DNA of 11,596 bases, from NCBI GenBank assembly GCA_937891215.1, contig CALAEU010000085.1, positions 1-11,596 on the forward strand, read 5' to 3'. The number at the start of each line of letters is the position of its first letter. Position 1 is the stretch's first letter. This DNA is from an uncultured Clostridia bacterium. Lineage in GTDB: Bacteria > Bacillota_A > Clostridia > Oscillospirales > Acutalibacteraceae. Shown here piece by piece: positions 1-7,412 of the stretch. The notes below the pieces were generated by a model. The model saw only the letters and a program-made list of their open reading frames with translations, did no database searches and was not told where the DNA came from. Position numbers and translations under genes: made by a program.

Positions 1-2468
1 ACACCGTCTTCACTTGCAGTGAGTTTACCTTTTATTTCTGTCTCGCTAAAATTTTCAACTTGAAAAGAATCTTTCTTTAGCTGGTTGTAACCTTCTTTAA
101 AATCTTTGTCATTAACAGTAACTGCATATAAGTATGTGTAACCGCTCTGACCTTCTTTGATTGGTGCAAATACAGAAACTTTGTCACCTTTTTCAAGATA
201 ACCCAAATCTAAAATGTGTGGTTTTGTGTCAATTGGTTGAGAAATAGCAGTACCATTTGAAAGTGTAACTGTAATTCTTTCAACTGAATTTGAACCGGTT
301 TTGAAGTAAAGGTAACCGTTACCGCTTTTTTCTACTGTTAAATCGTAAGTTAAAGATGCGTCTGCAGGAGTACCTGTTACTGTGTAAGGATAGCAACCGG
401 AATCGCCATAACCCTCGTAATTGCAAGTTGTGTTATTTGTTGAAATTTTATCTAAAGTAATATCATAAAATACCTGATTTAAACCTGTTGCAGATTCAAA
501 AAGGGCACTCTGTACTTCAAATGGGTTTGAGTTATCGTGTGACCAGTATGCAATTTCTTCATTTGCTCTGAAAGCAATCGGGAGAGAATAGTTGTTTTTA
601 TATGCAACATATTTGCCTTTACTGAAAACTCTTTCGTAATAATTTTCATTCATATCGGCAGTTGAGCCCTGGTCGTTGTCGACAATGTAATCAAGTGCGA
701 AAAATGCGTTGTAAATGGGTGTTTGTCTGTTATAAGTGTAACTGTTTATATAGTTACTGAACATACCTAAATGGTATTGCATATTTGAAACTTTTTCGTA
801 AGCCATTGATGAAAATGTTGAAACACCGTTGTAATAATACCAACAAGGGTCCATTCTTGCACGGAGTGAGGTTAATTCCATTCTGTACATATCTGTGCCT
901 TGTTCCTGGTCAAGTCTGTCTTTGACTATCTGGAAATCATCATAGTCGCTTACAAAATTAGTTTTTGGTTGGTCCATACTGTAGTTGTTGGTATTTGCTA
1001 CAATATATTCTGCACAACAAGAGCAGAGAATTAAAGCTGCTGCTGCAATTTTCGGGTATTGGTCATTCTTTAAAATACCTAATGCAAGGCAGTAGATACC
1101 AATGAAAGCAATACAAATCCACACACCGACTTCAGAAAAGTTCTTTGAACCGATTTCTTGTACCATAATTACAAAAAATACAGTTGCAGTGCCGACACCT
1201 ATAATCTGCCTTTTTGTGTATTCTTTTATGAATGTGAATGCTCTGAATGCGAAAATCAGAAGCAAAAATGAATACATATAAGAAAATCTGTATGGCAAGT
1301 CATTAGGAAAGTGGAAGCCGTGCCAGATGTAGTTTAAATAGTTTGTGTAGCAACTTGCAAACATAACACCTAAAATACCACAACTGAAAATCTTTTCTTT
1401 TGCAGTGACTTTGTTTGAGAAAATAAAGAGTGGCACGAGCATTACGGTTAAAATACCACAGTAAACATTTGGTAAAACATCATCACCACTACTGCGGATT
1501 GTAGGGTCCAAATATGCTAAATGATTTGCGAGGAAATCAAAAATAGAGAAGTAGGTTTTTAATTCCTGTGGGAAGGTACCGCTTGTTGCAGAGCAGTTCT
1601 GTAGCACATAATAAACAGGTAAAAGTGAAACTGCAGAAAGAAAGGCGGAAATAACAGAAGAAAATGCGAAAAGACAACCTGTATCAATAAATCTTGAGTT
1701 TCTTAAATTGTTAAATCCCCAGGATAAAGCGGATTTTATACCTTTTTGTCTTTGTCTTAACTTACCAAAATAAGTTGATGTGAAATCATACTGAATAAAG
1801 TAGTTGTAAATGAAGAATAACACTGAAAAAATACAAACCATATAAGCCATATAGTAGTTTGTAAAGAATGTAAGTGTCAAAGAAACGATGTAAAGCGAAA
1901 CTTTTCTTTCATTTATAATCTTGTCAATTCCAAGCATTACAAGTGGGAATAAGTAAAATGAATCAATCCACATTACATTCCAGTAGTAAGCAATAAAGTA
2001 ACCACTACAAGCGTAAAGTACACCAAAAGCAGAAATCACAGGTGAGTTTTCAGGGGAATACTTTTTCTTTATGAAATATGAGAATGTGAAAGATGCAGTT
2101 ATTGCTTTTAAAATTATCATAACTGCAATTGCTTCGGGCATGTTTTTGTGACCTGCTAAAAGCATTACAATTGCAAATGGTGAAGAAAGGTAGTTAAAAA
2201 AGTTACCTAAAAATGTTCCGCCACCACCAGAAGTCCACGAATAGAGAAAGCTATCACCGCTGACAACTCTTTCGTAAAATTCTGCAAAAAGAGGGCCGTA
2301 TTGATGGTAAAGGTCCATTCTTAAAATGGTTTTGTCGCCAAACGGAATTAAATCATAACAATAGTAAACTATCATCATTATTAAAAATGTGCAACCTGCC
2401 GCTAAAAATGAATAGCGGTTATTAAAAAAAGGTTGCAATTTTTTATTTTTTTTAAAAAGTGTTTTCAT
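1..2468 (-). CDS. YfhO-family polytopic membrane protein (GT-C-like glycosyltransferase), C-terminus cut by window edge
   Basis: The minus-strand frame stays open from the ATG at 2468-2466 to the window edge, giving 822 codons with no stop. The start is supported by AGGAGA at 2480-2475, six bases upstream. The N-terminus is a short basic stretch, then a membrane segment at about residues 21-43. Next comes the loop motif MDLYHQYGP (acidic D52, in the position where GT-C enzymes carry a catalytic acid) and a glycine-rich GGGGTFLGNFFNYL motif, both typical of YfhO proteins. About a dozen hydrophobic segments follow, then an extracellular C-terminal region rich in Tyr and Asn. YfhO proteins are known in Bacillus to decorate lipoteichoic acid with sugars taken from a lipid carrier. 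A similar cell-envelope glycosylation role is inferred here, and the substrate is unknown. By family length roughly the last 80-100 residues are missing. It is divergent from the spoIIIA operon, so the two are independently expressed. Confidence 0.88.
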   Translation of the reverse strand, partial: MKTLFKKNKKLQPFFNNRYSFLAAGCTFLIMMIVYYCYDLIPFGDKTILRMDLYHQYGPLFAEFYERVVSGDSFLYSWTSGGGGTFLGNFFNYLSSPFAIVMLLAGHKNMPEAIAVMIILKAITASFTFSYFIKKKYSPENSPVISAFGVLYACSGYFIAYYWNVMWIDSFYLFPLVMLGIDKIINERKVSLYIVSLTLTFFTNYYMAYMVCIFSVLFFIYNYFIQYDFTSTYFGKLRQRQKGIKSALSWGFNNLRNSRFIDTGCLFAFSSVISAFLSAVSLLPVYYVLQNCSATSGTFPQELKTYFSIFDFLANHLAYLDPTIRSSGDDVLPNVYCGILTVMLVPLFIFSNKVTAKEKIFSCGILGVMFASCYTNYLNYIWHGFHFPNDLPYRFSYMYSFLLLIFAFRAFTFIKEYTKRQIIGVGTATVFFVIMVQEIGSKNFSEVGVWICIAFIGIYCLALGILKNDQYPKIAAAALILCSCCAEYIVANTNNYSMDQPKTNFVSDYDDFQIVKDRLDQEQGTDMYRMELTSLRARMDPCWYYYNGVSTFSSMAYEKVSNMQYHLGMFSNYINSYTYNRQTPIYNAFFALDYIVDNDQGSTADMNENYYERVFSKGKYVAYKNNYSLPIAFRANEEIAYWSHDNSNPFEVQSALFESATGLNQVFYDITLDKISTNNTTCNYEGYGDSGCYPYTVTGTPADASLTYDLTVEKSGNGYLYFKTGSNSVERITVTLSNGTAISQPIDTKPHILDLGYLEKGDKVSVFAPIKEGQSGYTYLYAVTVNDKDFKEGYNQLKKDSFQVENFSETEIKGKLTASEDG

Positions 2469-2494
2469 TTTGTTTCTCCTGAAAAAGAAAATTT

Positions 2495-2543
2495 TATTAT
2501 TCCTGATAATACCATAACAGTATTATTCCTTATAATACCATAA
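2495..2543. repeat. Tandem 23-bp direct repeat, each copy with an operator-like dyad
   Basis: Two 23-bp copies at 2495-2517 and 2521-2543 differ at one position (G2505 versus T2531) and have a 26-bp period. Each contains the dyad TATTAT-N5-ATAATA, at 2495-2511 and 2521-2537. The promoter-distal dyad covers the -10 of the yfhO-like promoter, and the other lies just downstream in the leader. The arrangement resembles a pair of operators. It could instead be a duplicated extended -10 element, or chance structure in AT-rich DNA. Confidence 0.5.
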
Positions 2544-2560
2544 TTGCAAAATTCTTTCAA
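2532..2560 (-). promoter_or_regulatory. Probable sigma-A promoter of the yfhO-like gene
   Basis: Read on the minus strand there is a -35 hexamer TTGAAA (2560-2555), a spacer of exactly 17 bp, and a -10 hexamer TATTAT (2537-2532). The -10 is preceded by TGG, which makes an extended -10. Transcription would start near 2525, leaving a leader of about 57 nt before the ATG at 2468. The -10 lies inside one of two duplicated dyads, so expression may be controlled by a repressor. The match is seen directly; promoter activity is inferred. Confidence 0.6.
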
Positions 2561-2671
2561 TCTTTTTGATGTTTTTTAATAGTATGTTCAAAATATTTTA
2601 TTTAAAAAGTTCTTTTTCAAGACAAGCGTAAATAAATATTTTTTAGAAGCAAAAAAGAAAGGGTTTTTAAA

Positions 2672-3592
2672 ATGAAGGATTTTTTAAATGCAATATCATT
2701 GTTACCGGAAGATGTAGTGAAGTTTCTTTCGGTAATAAACAAGGATTTTATGGGTAAGGTCAATGAAATCAGATTTAGAAGCAACAAACCATTGACGCTT
2801 AACACGAGAGATGGCATTTTTTATTGTACAAGGAATGGCAGAGTTACAGTGAATTTTAACGATGACCTTTATTTTACAGATGACAGAAAGTTGCAGGAGA
2901 TTGTTTTTTCACTTTCAAGGCGTTCTATTCATACATATCAGGATATGTTAGCGCGTGGTTATCTTCCTTTAAAAAACGGCTGCAAAGCAGGCGTGGTTGG
3001 GTGTGCGGTAATAAAAAATGGTGAAGTGTATTCGGTTAATTCATTCAGTAGTGTTAATATAAGAATTTCACGTGAATATCAGGGGTGTGCAGAGGAGATT
3101 TACGATGCAGTGGGAGAGGATTGCGATTCTTTTCTTTTGGTAGGGCAACCACTTTCGGGTAAAACTACACTTTTAAGGGATTTATGCAAGAAATATGCAG
3201 GTGTAAACGCTTTTGAATCTAAAAAAGTTGCAATTATTGATGAGAGGGATGAAATAGCATCAAAATCCTTTGGTGAAGGTCTTAATGTGGGGGTTCATAC
3301 CGATGTTTTATCACTTTATCCTAAAGAAGTGGGGATTGATATCGCTTTGAGAACGCTCTCTCCCGATATAATAGTACTGGATGAAATTGGTGCTGATGAT
3401 GAGATTCAGGGTATGCTTTCGGGAATGAACAGTGGTGTTGGATTTATTGCAACTGCACACGGTAATAGTTTTAGTGAGGTGTTGTCAAGACCGAATATAA
3501 AAAAACTGGTTGATGCAAAAGTATTTAAAAAAGTTGTTGTGTTAAAGGGGAAAAACTCACCTTGTGAAGTAGCGGAAGTGATAGAACTATGA
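2672..3592 (+). CDS. spoIIIAA: Stage III sporulation protein AA, secretion-type ATPase
   Basis: This 306-residue protein is the ATPase of the SpoIIIA-SpoIIQ channel and acts on the mother-cell side of the outer forespore membrane. It resembles the ATPases of type II/IV secretion. A Walker A motif, GQPLSGKTT, lies at residues 158-166 with K164, and LLRD follows it as usual for this family. The IDERDEIA box is at 189-196, Walker B IIVLDEIG at 233-240 with D237/E238, and a TAHG motif at 261-264. The N-terminal third contains the family-typical EIRFRSNKPL stretch. Length nearly matches Bacillus subtilis SpoIIIAA. The start is preceded by AAAGGG at 2658-2663, eight bases upstream. It is the first gene of the operon, and its last four bases overlap the start of spoIIIAB, which suggests translational coupling. 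The operon is known to be sigma-E dependent in Bacillus, but I could not identify a convincing sigma-E promoter upstream. Confidence 0.95.
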   Translation: MKDFLNAISLLPEDVVKFLSVINKDFMGKVNEIRFRSNKPLTLNTRDGIFYCTRNGRVTVNFNDDLYFTDDRKLQEIVFSLSRRSIHTYQDMLARGYLPLKNGCKAGVVGCAVIKNGEVYSVNSFSSVNIRISREYQGCAEEIYDAVGEDCDSFLLVGQPLSGKTTLLRDLCKKYAGVNAFESKKVAIIDERDEIASKSFGEGLNVGVHTDVLSLYPKEVGIDIALRTLSPDIIVLDEIGADDEIQGMLSGMNSGVGFIATAHGNSFSEVLSRPNIKKLVDAKVFKKVVVLKGKNSPCEVAEVIEL

Positions 3593-4032
3593 ATGTAATT
3601 ACTTCTTTGTGCCTTAGCTTTTGTTTTGTTCTTTTAGGTTTAAACAGAGTTGTGAATATCAAACGGAACACACTTTCACTTTATGAAGCGGTAAAATTTA
3701 TGAATATGGTTAAAAATAATATCCGATTTTCTTCTATGAATTATGACGATTTAATTGAATGTGGCAAGAAAGAAAAGTTTTCGTTTATAAATTTTTGTGA
3801 TGGTGTAAGTCTTTCTGATTATGTAAGCGAAAAGGTAAGACAGGAGTTTTCGGGATTTGTAAATAAAATCGGGACAACCGACAGTTTGGGGCAGTTATCA
3901 CTTTGTGATGAATACATAGAACGCTTTAAAGCATTTTACAATGAAAGTGCTTGTAATGAAAAAAGTAAGGTGAATGTAGTTATATCAATAAGTGTGCTTT
4001 CTGTGGTATGTGTGTTAATACTCGGAGGTTAA
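3589..4032 (+). CDS. spoIIIAB: Stage III sporulation protein AB
   Basis: The product is a 147-residue membrane protein with a hydrophobic segment at each end (about 4-20 and 127-146) and a charged, helical middle. This layout fits SpoIIIAB, which has a fold related to type II secretion GspF and is thought to anchor or couple the SpoIIIAA ATPase to the channel. It is somewhat shorter than the Bacillus protein (about 170 residues). The start ATG overlaps the spoIIIAA stop (ATGA). Family-typical features include SLYEAVKFMNMVKNNIRFSS near the N-terminus, and LGQLSLCDEYIERF at about 100-113. Sequence alone would give a weaker call. Position between AA and AC makes it secure. Confidence 0.9.
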   Translation: MNVITSLCLSFCFVLLGLNRVVNIKRNTLSLYEAVKFMNMVKNNIRFSSMNYDDLIECGKKEKFSFINFCDGVSLSDYVSEKVRQEFSGFVNKIGTTDSLGQLSLCDEYIERFKAFYNESACNEKSKVNVVISISVLSVVCVLILGG

Positions 4033-4035
4033 AAA

Positions 4036-4230
4036 ATGGATATTTCGTTTATTTACAAAATTGCGGCAATAGGGTTAATAACTGCGGTGATAAATCAGGT
4101 TTTAAATAAGAACGGTAAAGAAGAATATACACTAATAATTACAATTGCAGGAATCATTATTGTGGTTTTAATGCTTTTACCATTTCTTTCAGAACTTAAT
4201 GATGAGTTATCATCATTCTTTGGATTATGA
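4036..4230 (+). CDS. spoIIIAC: Stage III sporulation protein AC
   Basis: The gene encodes a very small (64-residue) membrane protein with two hydrophobic segments (about 6-23 and 32-54) joined by a short polar loop NKNGKEEYT. Size, two-helix design and place in the operon match SpoIIIAC (about 68 residues in Bacillus), a membrane component of the feeding-tube channel of the developing forespore. The ATG follows the spoIIIAB stop by three bases. The ribosome binding site GGAGG at 4024-4028 lies within the end of spoIIIAB. Its stop overlaps the spoIIIAD start by four bases (ATGA). Confidence 0.92.
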   Translation: MDISFIYKIAAIGLITAVINQVLNKNGKEEYTLIITIAGIIIVVLMLLPFLSELNDELSSFFGL

Positions 4231-4613
4231 CAGTAACAAAATTAGCAATTTTTGCTCTCATAAGCCTGATTTTTCTTATGTTAATAAAAAAACACTCACC
4301 ATCTCTTTCGGCGGTGTCAGAAATAGCGGTAATAGTAATTTTTATAATAGGGGTTTTGCCTGATTTAAAAGATTTACTTGATACGTTAAGAAATATTGGT
4401 GATAGTTTTTTATCAACAGATGTTTTTAAAATTATGTTTAAAGCGTTTGGTGTGTTGACTGTTGGCGGTGTTGCATCTGACATTTGTCGTGATAATGGTG
4501 AAAATGCTTTGGCAGGGGTGCTTGAAATAGTTGTGAAAGTTCTCGCGATTTCGTGTGCAATTCCTATATTTACAGCAGTTCTTACAACCGCTTTAGCATT
4601 ATTGGAGCAGTGA
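4227..4613 (+). CDS. spoIIIAD: Stage III sporulation protein AD
   Basis: This 128-residue polytopic membrane protein has about four hydrophobic stretches: near 5-21, 28-44, 70-85 and 98-125. The segment FKAFGVLTVGGVASDICRDNGENALAGVLEIVVKV (about 71-105) is the characteristic SpoIIIAD region, with the conserved charged CRDNGE in the middle. Bacillus SpoIIIAD is about 133 residues. Together with AC and AE it forms the inner-membrane part of the mother-cell channel complex. Translation is probably coupled to spoIIIAC through the ATGA overlap, and the spoIIIAE start follows its stop by a single base. Confidence 0.93.
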   Translation: MTVTKLAIFALISLIFLMLIKKHSPSLSAVSEIAVIVIFIIGVLPDLKDLLDTLRNIGDSFLSTDVFKIMFKAFGVLTVGGVASDICRDNGENALAGVLEIVVKVLAISCAIPIFTAVLTTALALLEQ

Positions 4614-4614
4614 A

Positions 4615-5724
4615 ATGAAAAGGATATTTATATTATTATTTGTGCTTTCAGGATTTACTCTTTTTTCTGTAACTGCGTTTGCAGGGGATGGCGATATTGA
4701 TAAATATAACGAAGAATTTTCTTATAATGAAATGATTTCAAGTATAGATTCGGATACTGTCGGAATTCTCGAAAGTATAGGTATTACAGAATTAAGTTAC
4801 GAAAGTGTTTTTGGGATTACACCAAAAAAAGTTTTTGATTCATTTTTAGATATATTTTTCAATAGTTTTAAAACGCCTTTAAAATACTTTTTTTCTATCA
4901 CAGGTGTAATGGCAATAATGGCGCTTCTGACAAATTTGTCACGTACACCAGAAACAGTAACACTTATTGGTAGTTCGTGCGTTGCGTGTCTTTTAGCAGT
5001 ACCCGTAGTATCTTTAATTACCCGTTCGTTTTCTGTCTTAGAAGCACTTTCTGTTTTTACTTCGTCTTTTTCGGGAGTGTTTTCTGCAGTTGTTTCTGCA
5101 AGTGGTGGTGTAATTCAGGGTGCATCATTTTTAGGTCTTAATATAGCACTTAATTCAGTAATGAGTGTAATACTTTCTGGTATTTCAAAACCACTTGCAA
5201 ATTGCATGTGCACTCTTTCTTTTCTTTCGTGTTTCAACATTAAAACATTCAGTGAAAGAATGAGTGATTTGTTTAAAAAGTTCTATATTTTTATATTAGG
5301 TCTTTTAACTACTGTTTTTTCAGGACTTTCAGCAATTAAAACTATTTTGGGTGGCAGTGCAGATACTGTTGCAGTTAAAGGTGTAAAATTTTTAGTGGGG
5401 CGTTCATTACCGATAGTTGGTGGAATAGTGAGTGAAAGTTATCAGAGTGTAATAGCAAGTCTTGGTCTTATAAAAAATACGGTGGGTGTGTTTGGAATAC
5501 TGACTGTTGTTATAACAATTTTACCAATTGTAATGGAACTTTTTATATGGTGCTTGTCATTCAATTTTATAAGTACAGTTTCAGAGATTTTCGGTTGCTT
5601 TAAAATTCAAAATTTAATTTTAGTCTTCAAAGATGTGATAATTCTTCTTATTGCTACGATTTGTTTTTCTTCGGTACTTTTTATAATCTCTTGCGGATTT
5701 ATGTTGGTGTTTAAAAATGGATAG
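4615..5724 (+). CDS. spoIIIAE: Stage III sporulation protein AE
   Basis: The product is a 369-residue polytopic protein and the largest membrane component of the SpoIIIA complex. It starts with a typical signal sequence: KR, a hydrophobic core at residues 4-20, and an AFA-G cleavage-like site at 21-24. An acidic extracytoplasmic stretch with DKYNEEFSYNEMISS follows, and then seven to eight hydrophobic segments from about residue 88 to the C-terminus. It is slightly shorter than the Bacillus homologue (about 399). It belongs to the channel built by the mother cell in the outer forespore membrane. No strong ribosome binding site precedes the ATG other than GGAG at 4603-4606, inside the end of spoIIIAD. 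The 3' end overlaps spoIIIAF by eight bases. Confidence 0.94.
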   Translation: MKRIFILLFVLSGFTLFSVTAFAGDGDIDKYNEEFSYNEMISSIDSDTVGILESIGITELSYESVFGITPKKVFDSFLDIFFNSFKTPLKYFFSITGVMAIMALLTNLSRTPETVTLIGSSCVACLLAVPVVSLITRSFSVLEALSVFTSSFSGVFSAVVSASGGVIQGASFLGLNIALNSVMSVILSGISKPLANCMCTLSFLSCFNIKTFSERMSDLFKKFYIFILGLLTTVFSGLSAIKTILGGSADTVAVKGVKFLVGRSLPIVGGIVSESYQSVIASLGLIKNTVGVFGILTVVITILPIVMELFIWCLSFNFISTVSEIFGCFKIQNLILVFKDVIILLIATICFSSVLFIISCGFMLVFKNG

Positions 5725-6196
5725 TATAAAAACAGTTTTAATGAATTATGCAGTCTGTGCATTACTCGGGAGTATATTTGAATTTATTGCACCAAGAAGA
5801 AATAAAGAAACATTCAGAATAATTTCTTCAATAATTTTAATATCTGTTATTGTAATTCCACTTGCAACATTTGATTTTAAGGGTGCGGTTGAAGAAATAG
5901 AAATTCAGGTTGAAACAGAAGAAAATAAAGAACAGGCATTACTTAATACTGCAAAACTTATTGAACGGGAGATTTATAAAAATGTTGAAGAAATACTCAT
6001 AAATGAAGGTGTGAATGAATATGAAATATATATAAGCACAGAAATAAGTGAAGAGTCGGAAGAAATAGTTTTAAAAGAATTGAAAGTTTTGGTTGATACT
6101 GAATTTAAAGAAAAAATTCCTGTTCTTAAAGAAAAACTGAAAGGTGATTTTGGTGAAATCTTGCAGATAGGGGTAAAAGAAAATGATTGGACTTAA
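5717..6196 (+). CDS. spoIIIAF: Stage III sporulation protein AF
   Basis: The gene encodes a 159-residue protein with two N-terminal hydrophobic segments (about 7-24 and 34-50). A soluble, highly charged C-terminal domain rich in Glu and Lys follows, ending in a beta-strand-like GDFGEILQIGVKEN. This matches SpoIIIAF, whose soluble domain has a ring-building-motif fold like that of secretion-ring proteins. It is shorter than in Bacillus subtilis (about 206 residues). The start lies within the last codons of spoIIIAE, and the end overlaps spoIIIAG by 14 bases, so the three are likely translationally coupled. Identification rests mainly on architecture and operon position. Confidence 0.9.
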   Translation: MDSIKTVLMNYAVCALLGSIFEFIAPRRNKETFRIISSIILISVIVIPLATFDFKGAVEEIEIQVETEENKEQALLNTAKLIEREIYKNVEEILINEGVNEYEIYISTEISEESEEIVLKELKVLVDTEFKEKIPVLKEKLKGDFGEILQIGVKENDWT

Positions 6197-6731
6197 AGAG
6201 GTTTTTAAGAATTTAAGCGCTAACAAAAAGAATATAGTACTCATAATATGTGCTGTACTGGCACTGGTTTTTTTAGTTGTTTCGGGGTTTTTAGAAGGAA
6301 CTGAAAATAGTGAAGAAGTCAATGTTAAATTGAATATGTCTTCAGAAGAATACATAAAAGAACAAGAAGAAAAACTGAAAGAACTTATAGAAAACATAGA
6401 CGGTGCAGGTGAAACAGAGGTGATGATTACCCTTGAAAGTTGTTACGAAAATGTTTACTTAAAAGACAGTAACTTAAAAACTGAAAGTACAGAGGGTGTT
6501 TTTAAAGAGGAACAAGAGGAAAATTTTGTTATGGCAAAAACAGGTTCAAATACACAAGACGGGGTAATTATTAAAGTTTATGAGCCTGTTGTAAAAGGGG
6601 TTGCGGTTGTTGCAACAGGTGGCGATAACGAAAAAGTGAAAATGGCTATAATAGAAACTGTTTCGGCGGTTTTTAACATAAACAGCACAAATATTTCGGT
6701 AGAAAAGAAGAAACCTGAAAGGACGGAATAA
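6183..6731 (+). CDS. spoIIIAG: Stage III sporulation protein AG, ring-forming channel component
   Basis: This 182-residue protein has a short cytoplasmic N-terminus, one membrane segment (about 18-37) and an extracytoplasmic domain. SpoIIIAG is known to assemble a large ring in the space between the two forespore membranes. The family hallmark is split in two: LKELIENIDGAGETEVMITLES at about 65-86, and VKGVAVVATGGDNEKVKMAIIETVSAVF at about 136-164. The intervening insertion (about 90-135) corresponds to the beta-barrel-forming region and is compact here. The whole protein is shorter than in Bacillus (about 229 residues). The start overlaps spoIIIAF by 14 bases. The upstream AGGGG at 6170-6174 inside spoIIIAF serves as ribosome binding site. 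Confidence 0.93.
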   Translation: MIGLKEVFKNLSANKKNIVLIICAVLALVFLVVSGFLEGTENSEEVNVKLNMSSEEYIKEQEEKLKELIENIDGAGETEVMITLESCYENVYLKDSNLKTESTEGVFKEEQEENFVMAKTGSNTQDGVIIKVYEPVVKGVAVVATGGDNEKVKMAIIETVSAVFNINSTNISVEKKKPERTE

Positions 6732-6733
6732 TT

Positions 6734-7309
6734 ATGAATTTACTTATTAAAAGAAGACAACTTGTTATGGCTACTCTTGTAGTTGCTTTAGGTGCGGCGG
6801 TATTTGTGAATTGGTATTTTACAAATTCGTCAGATAATGTTGCGGGGGTTAATGATACAACAAATGAATATGTCCAAAATTTAGGTGAAGCAAAATATGT
6901 AAATTCCGATAAAGCAGACACAAATAAAAAAGAAGATAACGCTACTGCGACTGCTTCTAAAAACACTGACTATTTTGCAACGGTGAAATTAAAAAGAACA
7001 AAAGCACACGATGATGCTTTAGAAAAAATGAAAGCATTGTTAAAAGAAACAACTGAAAAGAGTGAAGGTGCAGACGAAATTTCAAAGTCAATAGACGCTT
7101 TAAGTAAAACAATTAAACTTGAAGCAGATATTGAAGCACTCATTTCTGCAAAACTCAAATGTGAATGCGTTGTAATGCTCAATAACGACAACGCAGAAGT
7201 TGTTGTAACAAAAGGTAACCTTAATGATGCAAGTATTCTGCAGATAATGGACGCGGTTTTAAATAATACAGAAGTTAAGGCGGAGAATATAAAAATCAGC
7301 GAGAGCTGA
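6734..7309 (+). CDS. spoIIIAH: Stage III sporulation protein AH, SpoIIQ partner
   Basis: The product is a 191-residue bitopic protein. It has a basic N-terminus LIKRRQ, a membrane segment (about 10-28), a low-complexity Asn/Asp/Thr/Lys linker (about 30-78), then a YscJ/FliF-like domain. That domain starts with DYFATVKLKRTKAHDDALEKMK and ends in the ring-building-motif stretch AEVVVTKGNLNDASILQIMDAV. SpoIIIAH is known to bind forespore SpoIIQ across the intermembrane space and to link the two halves of the channel; no SpoIIQ gene is in this window. Length is close to Bacillus (218). A ribosome binding site GAAAGGACGG lies at 6717-6726, within the end of spoIIIAG. The stop codon is inside the terminator hairpin. 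Confidence 0.94.
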   Translation: MNLLIKRRQLVMATLVVALGAAVFVNWYFTNSSDNVAGVNDTTNEYVQNLGEAKYVNSDKADTNKKEDNATATASKNTDYFATVKLKRTKAHDDALEKMKALLKETTEKSEGADEISKSIDALSKTIKLEADIEALISAKLKCECVVMLNNDNAEVVVTKGNLNDASILQIMDAVLNNTEVKAENIKISES

Positions 7310-7314
7310 TTTTT
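7291..7314 (+). terminator. Terminator-like hairpin at the end of the spoIIIA operon
   Basis: A perfect 10-bp inverted repeat (7291-7300 with 7305-7314) encloses a GAGA tetraloop, a stable GNRA-type loop. The right arm ends in five T. The spoIIIAH stop codon (7307-7309) lies in the right arm, so the last codons also encode the terminator. There is no further T tract after the arm, so termination may be partial. Confidence 0.65.
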
Positions 7315-7321
7315 AAAGTGT

Positions 7322-7350
7322 GGCTAGTTGGCTAGTTGCTAGTTGCTAGT
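7322..7350. repeat. CTAGT heptad array, left copy
   Basis: Four CTAG tetramers begin at 7324, 7332, 7339 and 7346, with spacings of 8, 7 and 7 bp. The unit is CTAGTTG or CTAGTTGG. It lies just after the spoIIIA terminator and ten bases before the left copy of the inverted repeat at 7361. A matching four-unit array lies at 8686-8713. Function unknown; such short heptad arrays occur as intergenic repeats in some bacteria. Confidence 0.7.
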
Positions 7351-7360
7351 GAATAGAAAC

Positions 7361-7384
7361 AAAACTATCCTATCATTTTTAGTT
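7361..7384 (+). repeat. Inverted repeat, left copy (pairs with 8645-8670)
   Basis: This 24-bp sequence, containing CCTATCATTTTTAGTT, recurs as its reverse complement at 8645-8670. The only difference is a 2-bp AT insertion in the right copy. Its TCATTTTT core can also pair locally with AAAAATGA at 7409-7416, so the copy may be one arm of an imperfect hairpin. That second arm runs into the start region of the broken small gene at 7413. Confidence 0.7.
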
Positions 7385-7412
7385 TACAATAGATTTAAAT
7401 GAAACCAAAAAA

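Noticed and set aside
2544..2671. Search for a sigma-E promoter of the spoIIIA operon
   Set aside because: Several AT-rich partial matches (for example AATATT near 2590) exist, but none has a CATACA-like -10 at 13-15 bp spacing. The operon is expected to be sigma-E controlled from Bacillus knowledge only.
6071..6397. Minus-strand frame antisense to spoIIIAF/spoIIIAG
   Set aside because: Its Phe/Ser-rich translation is the expected complement of Lys/Glu-rich coding sequence, and no ribosome binding site was seen.
7322..7350. Possible CRISPR-like array
   Set aside because: The unit is only 7 bp with 2-3 variable bases and no spacers of CRISPR size, and no cas gene is present.
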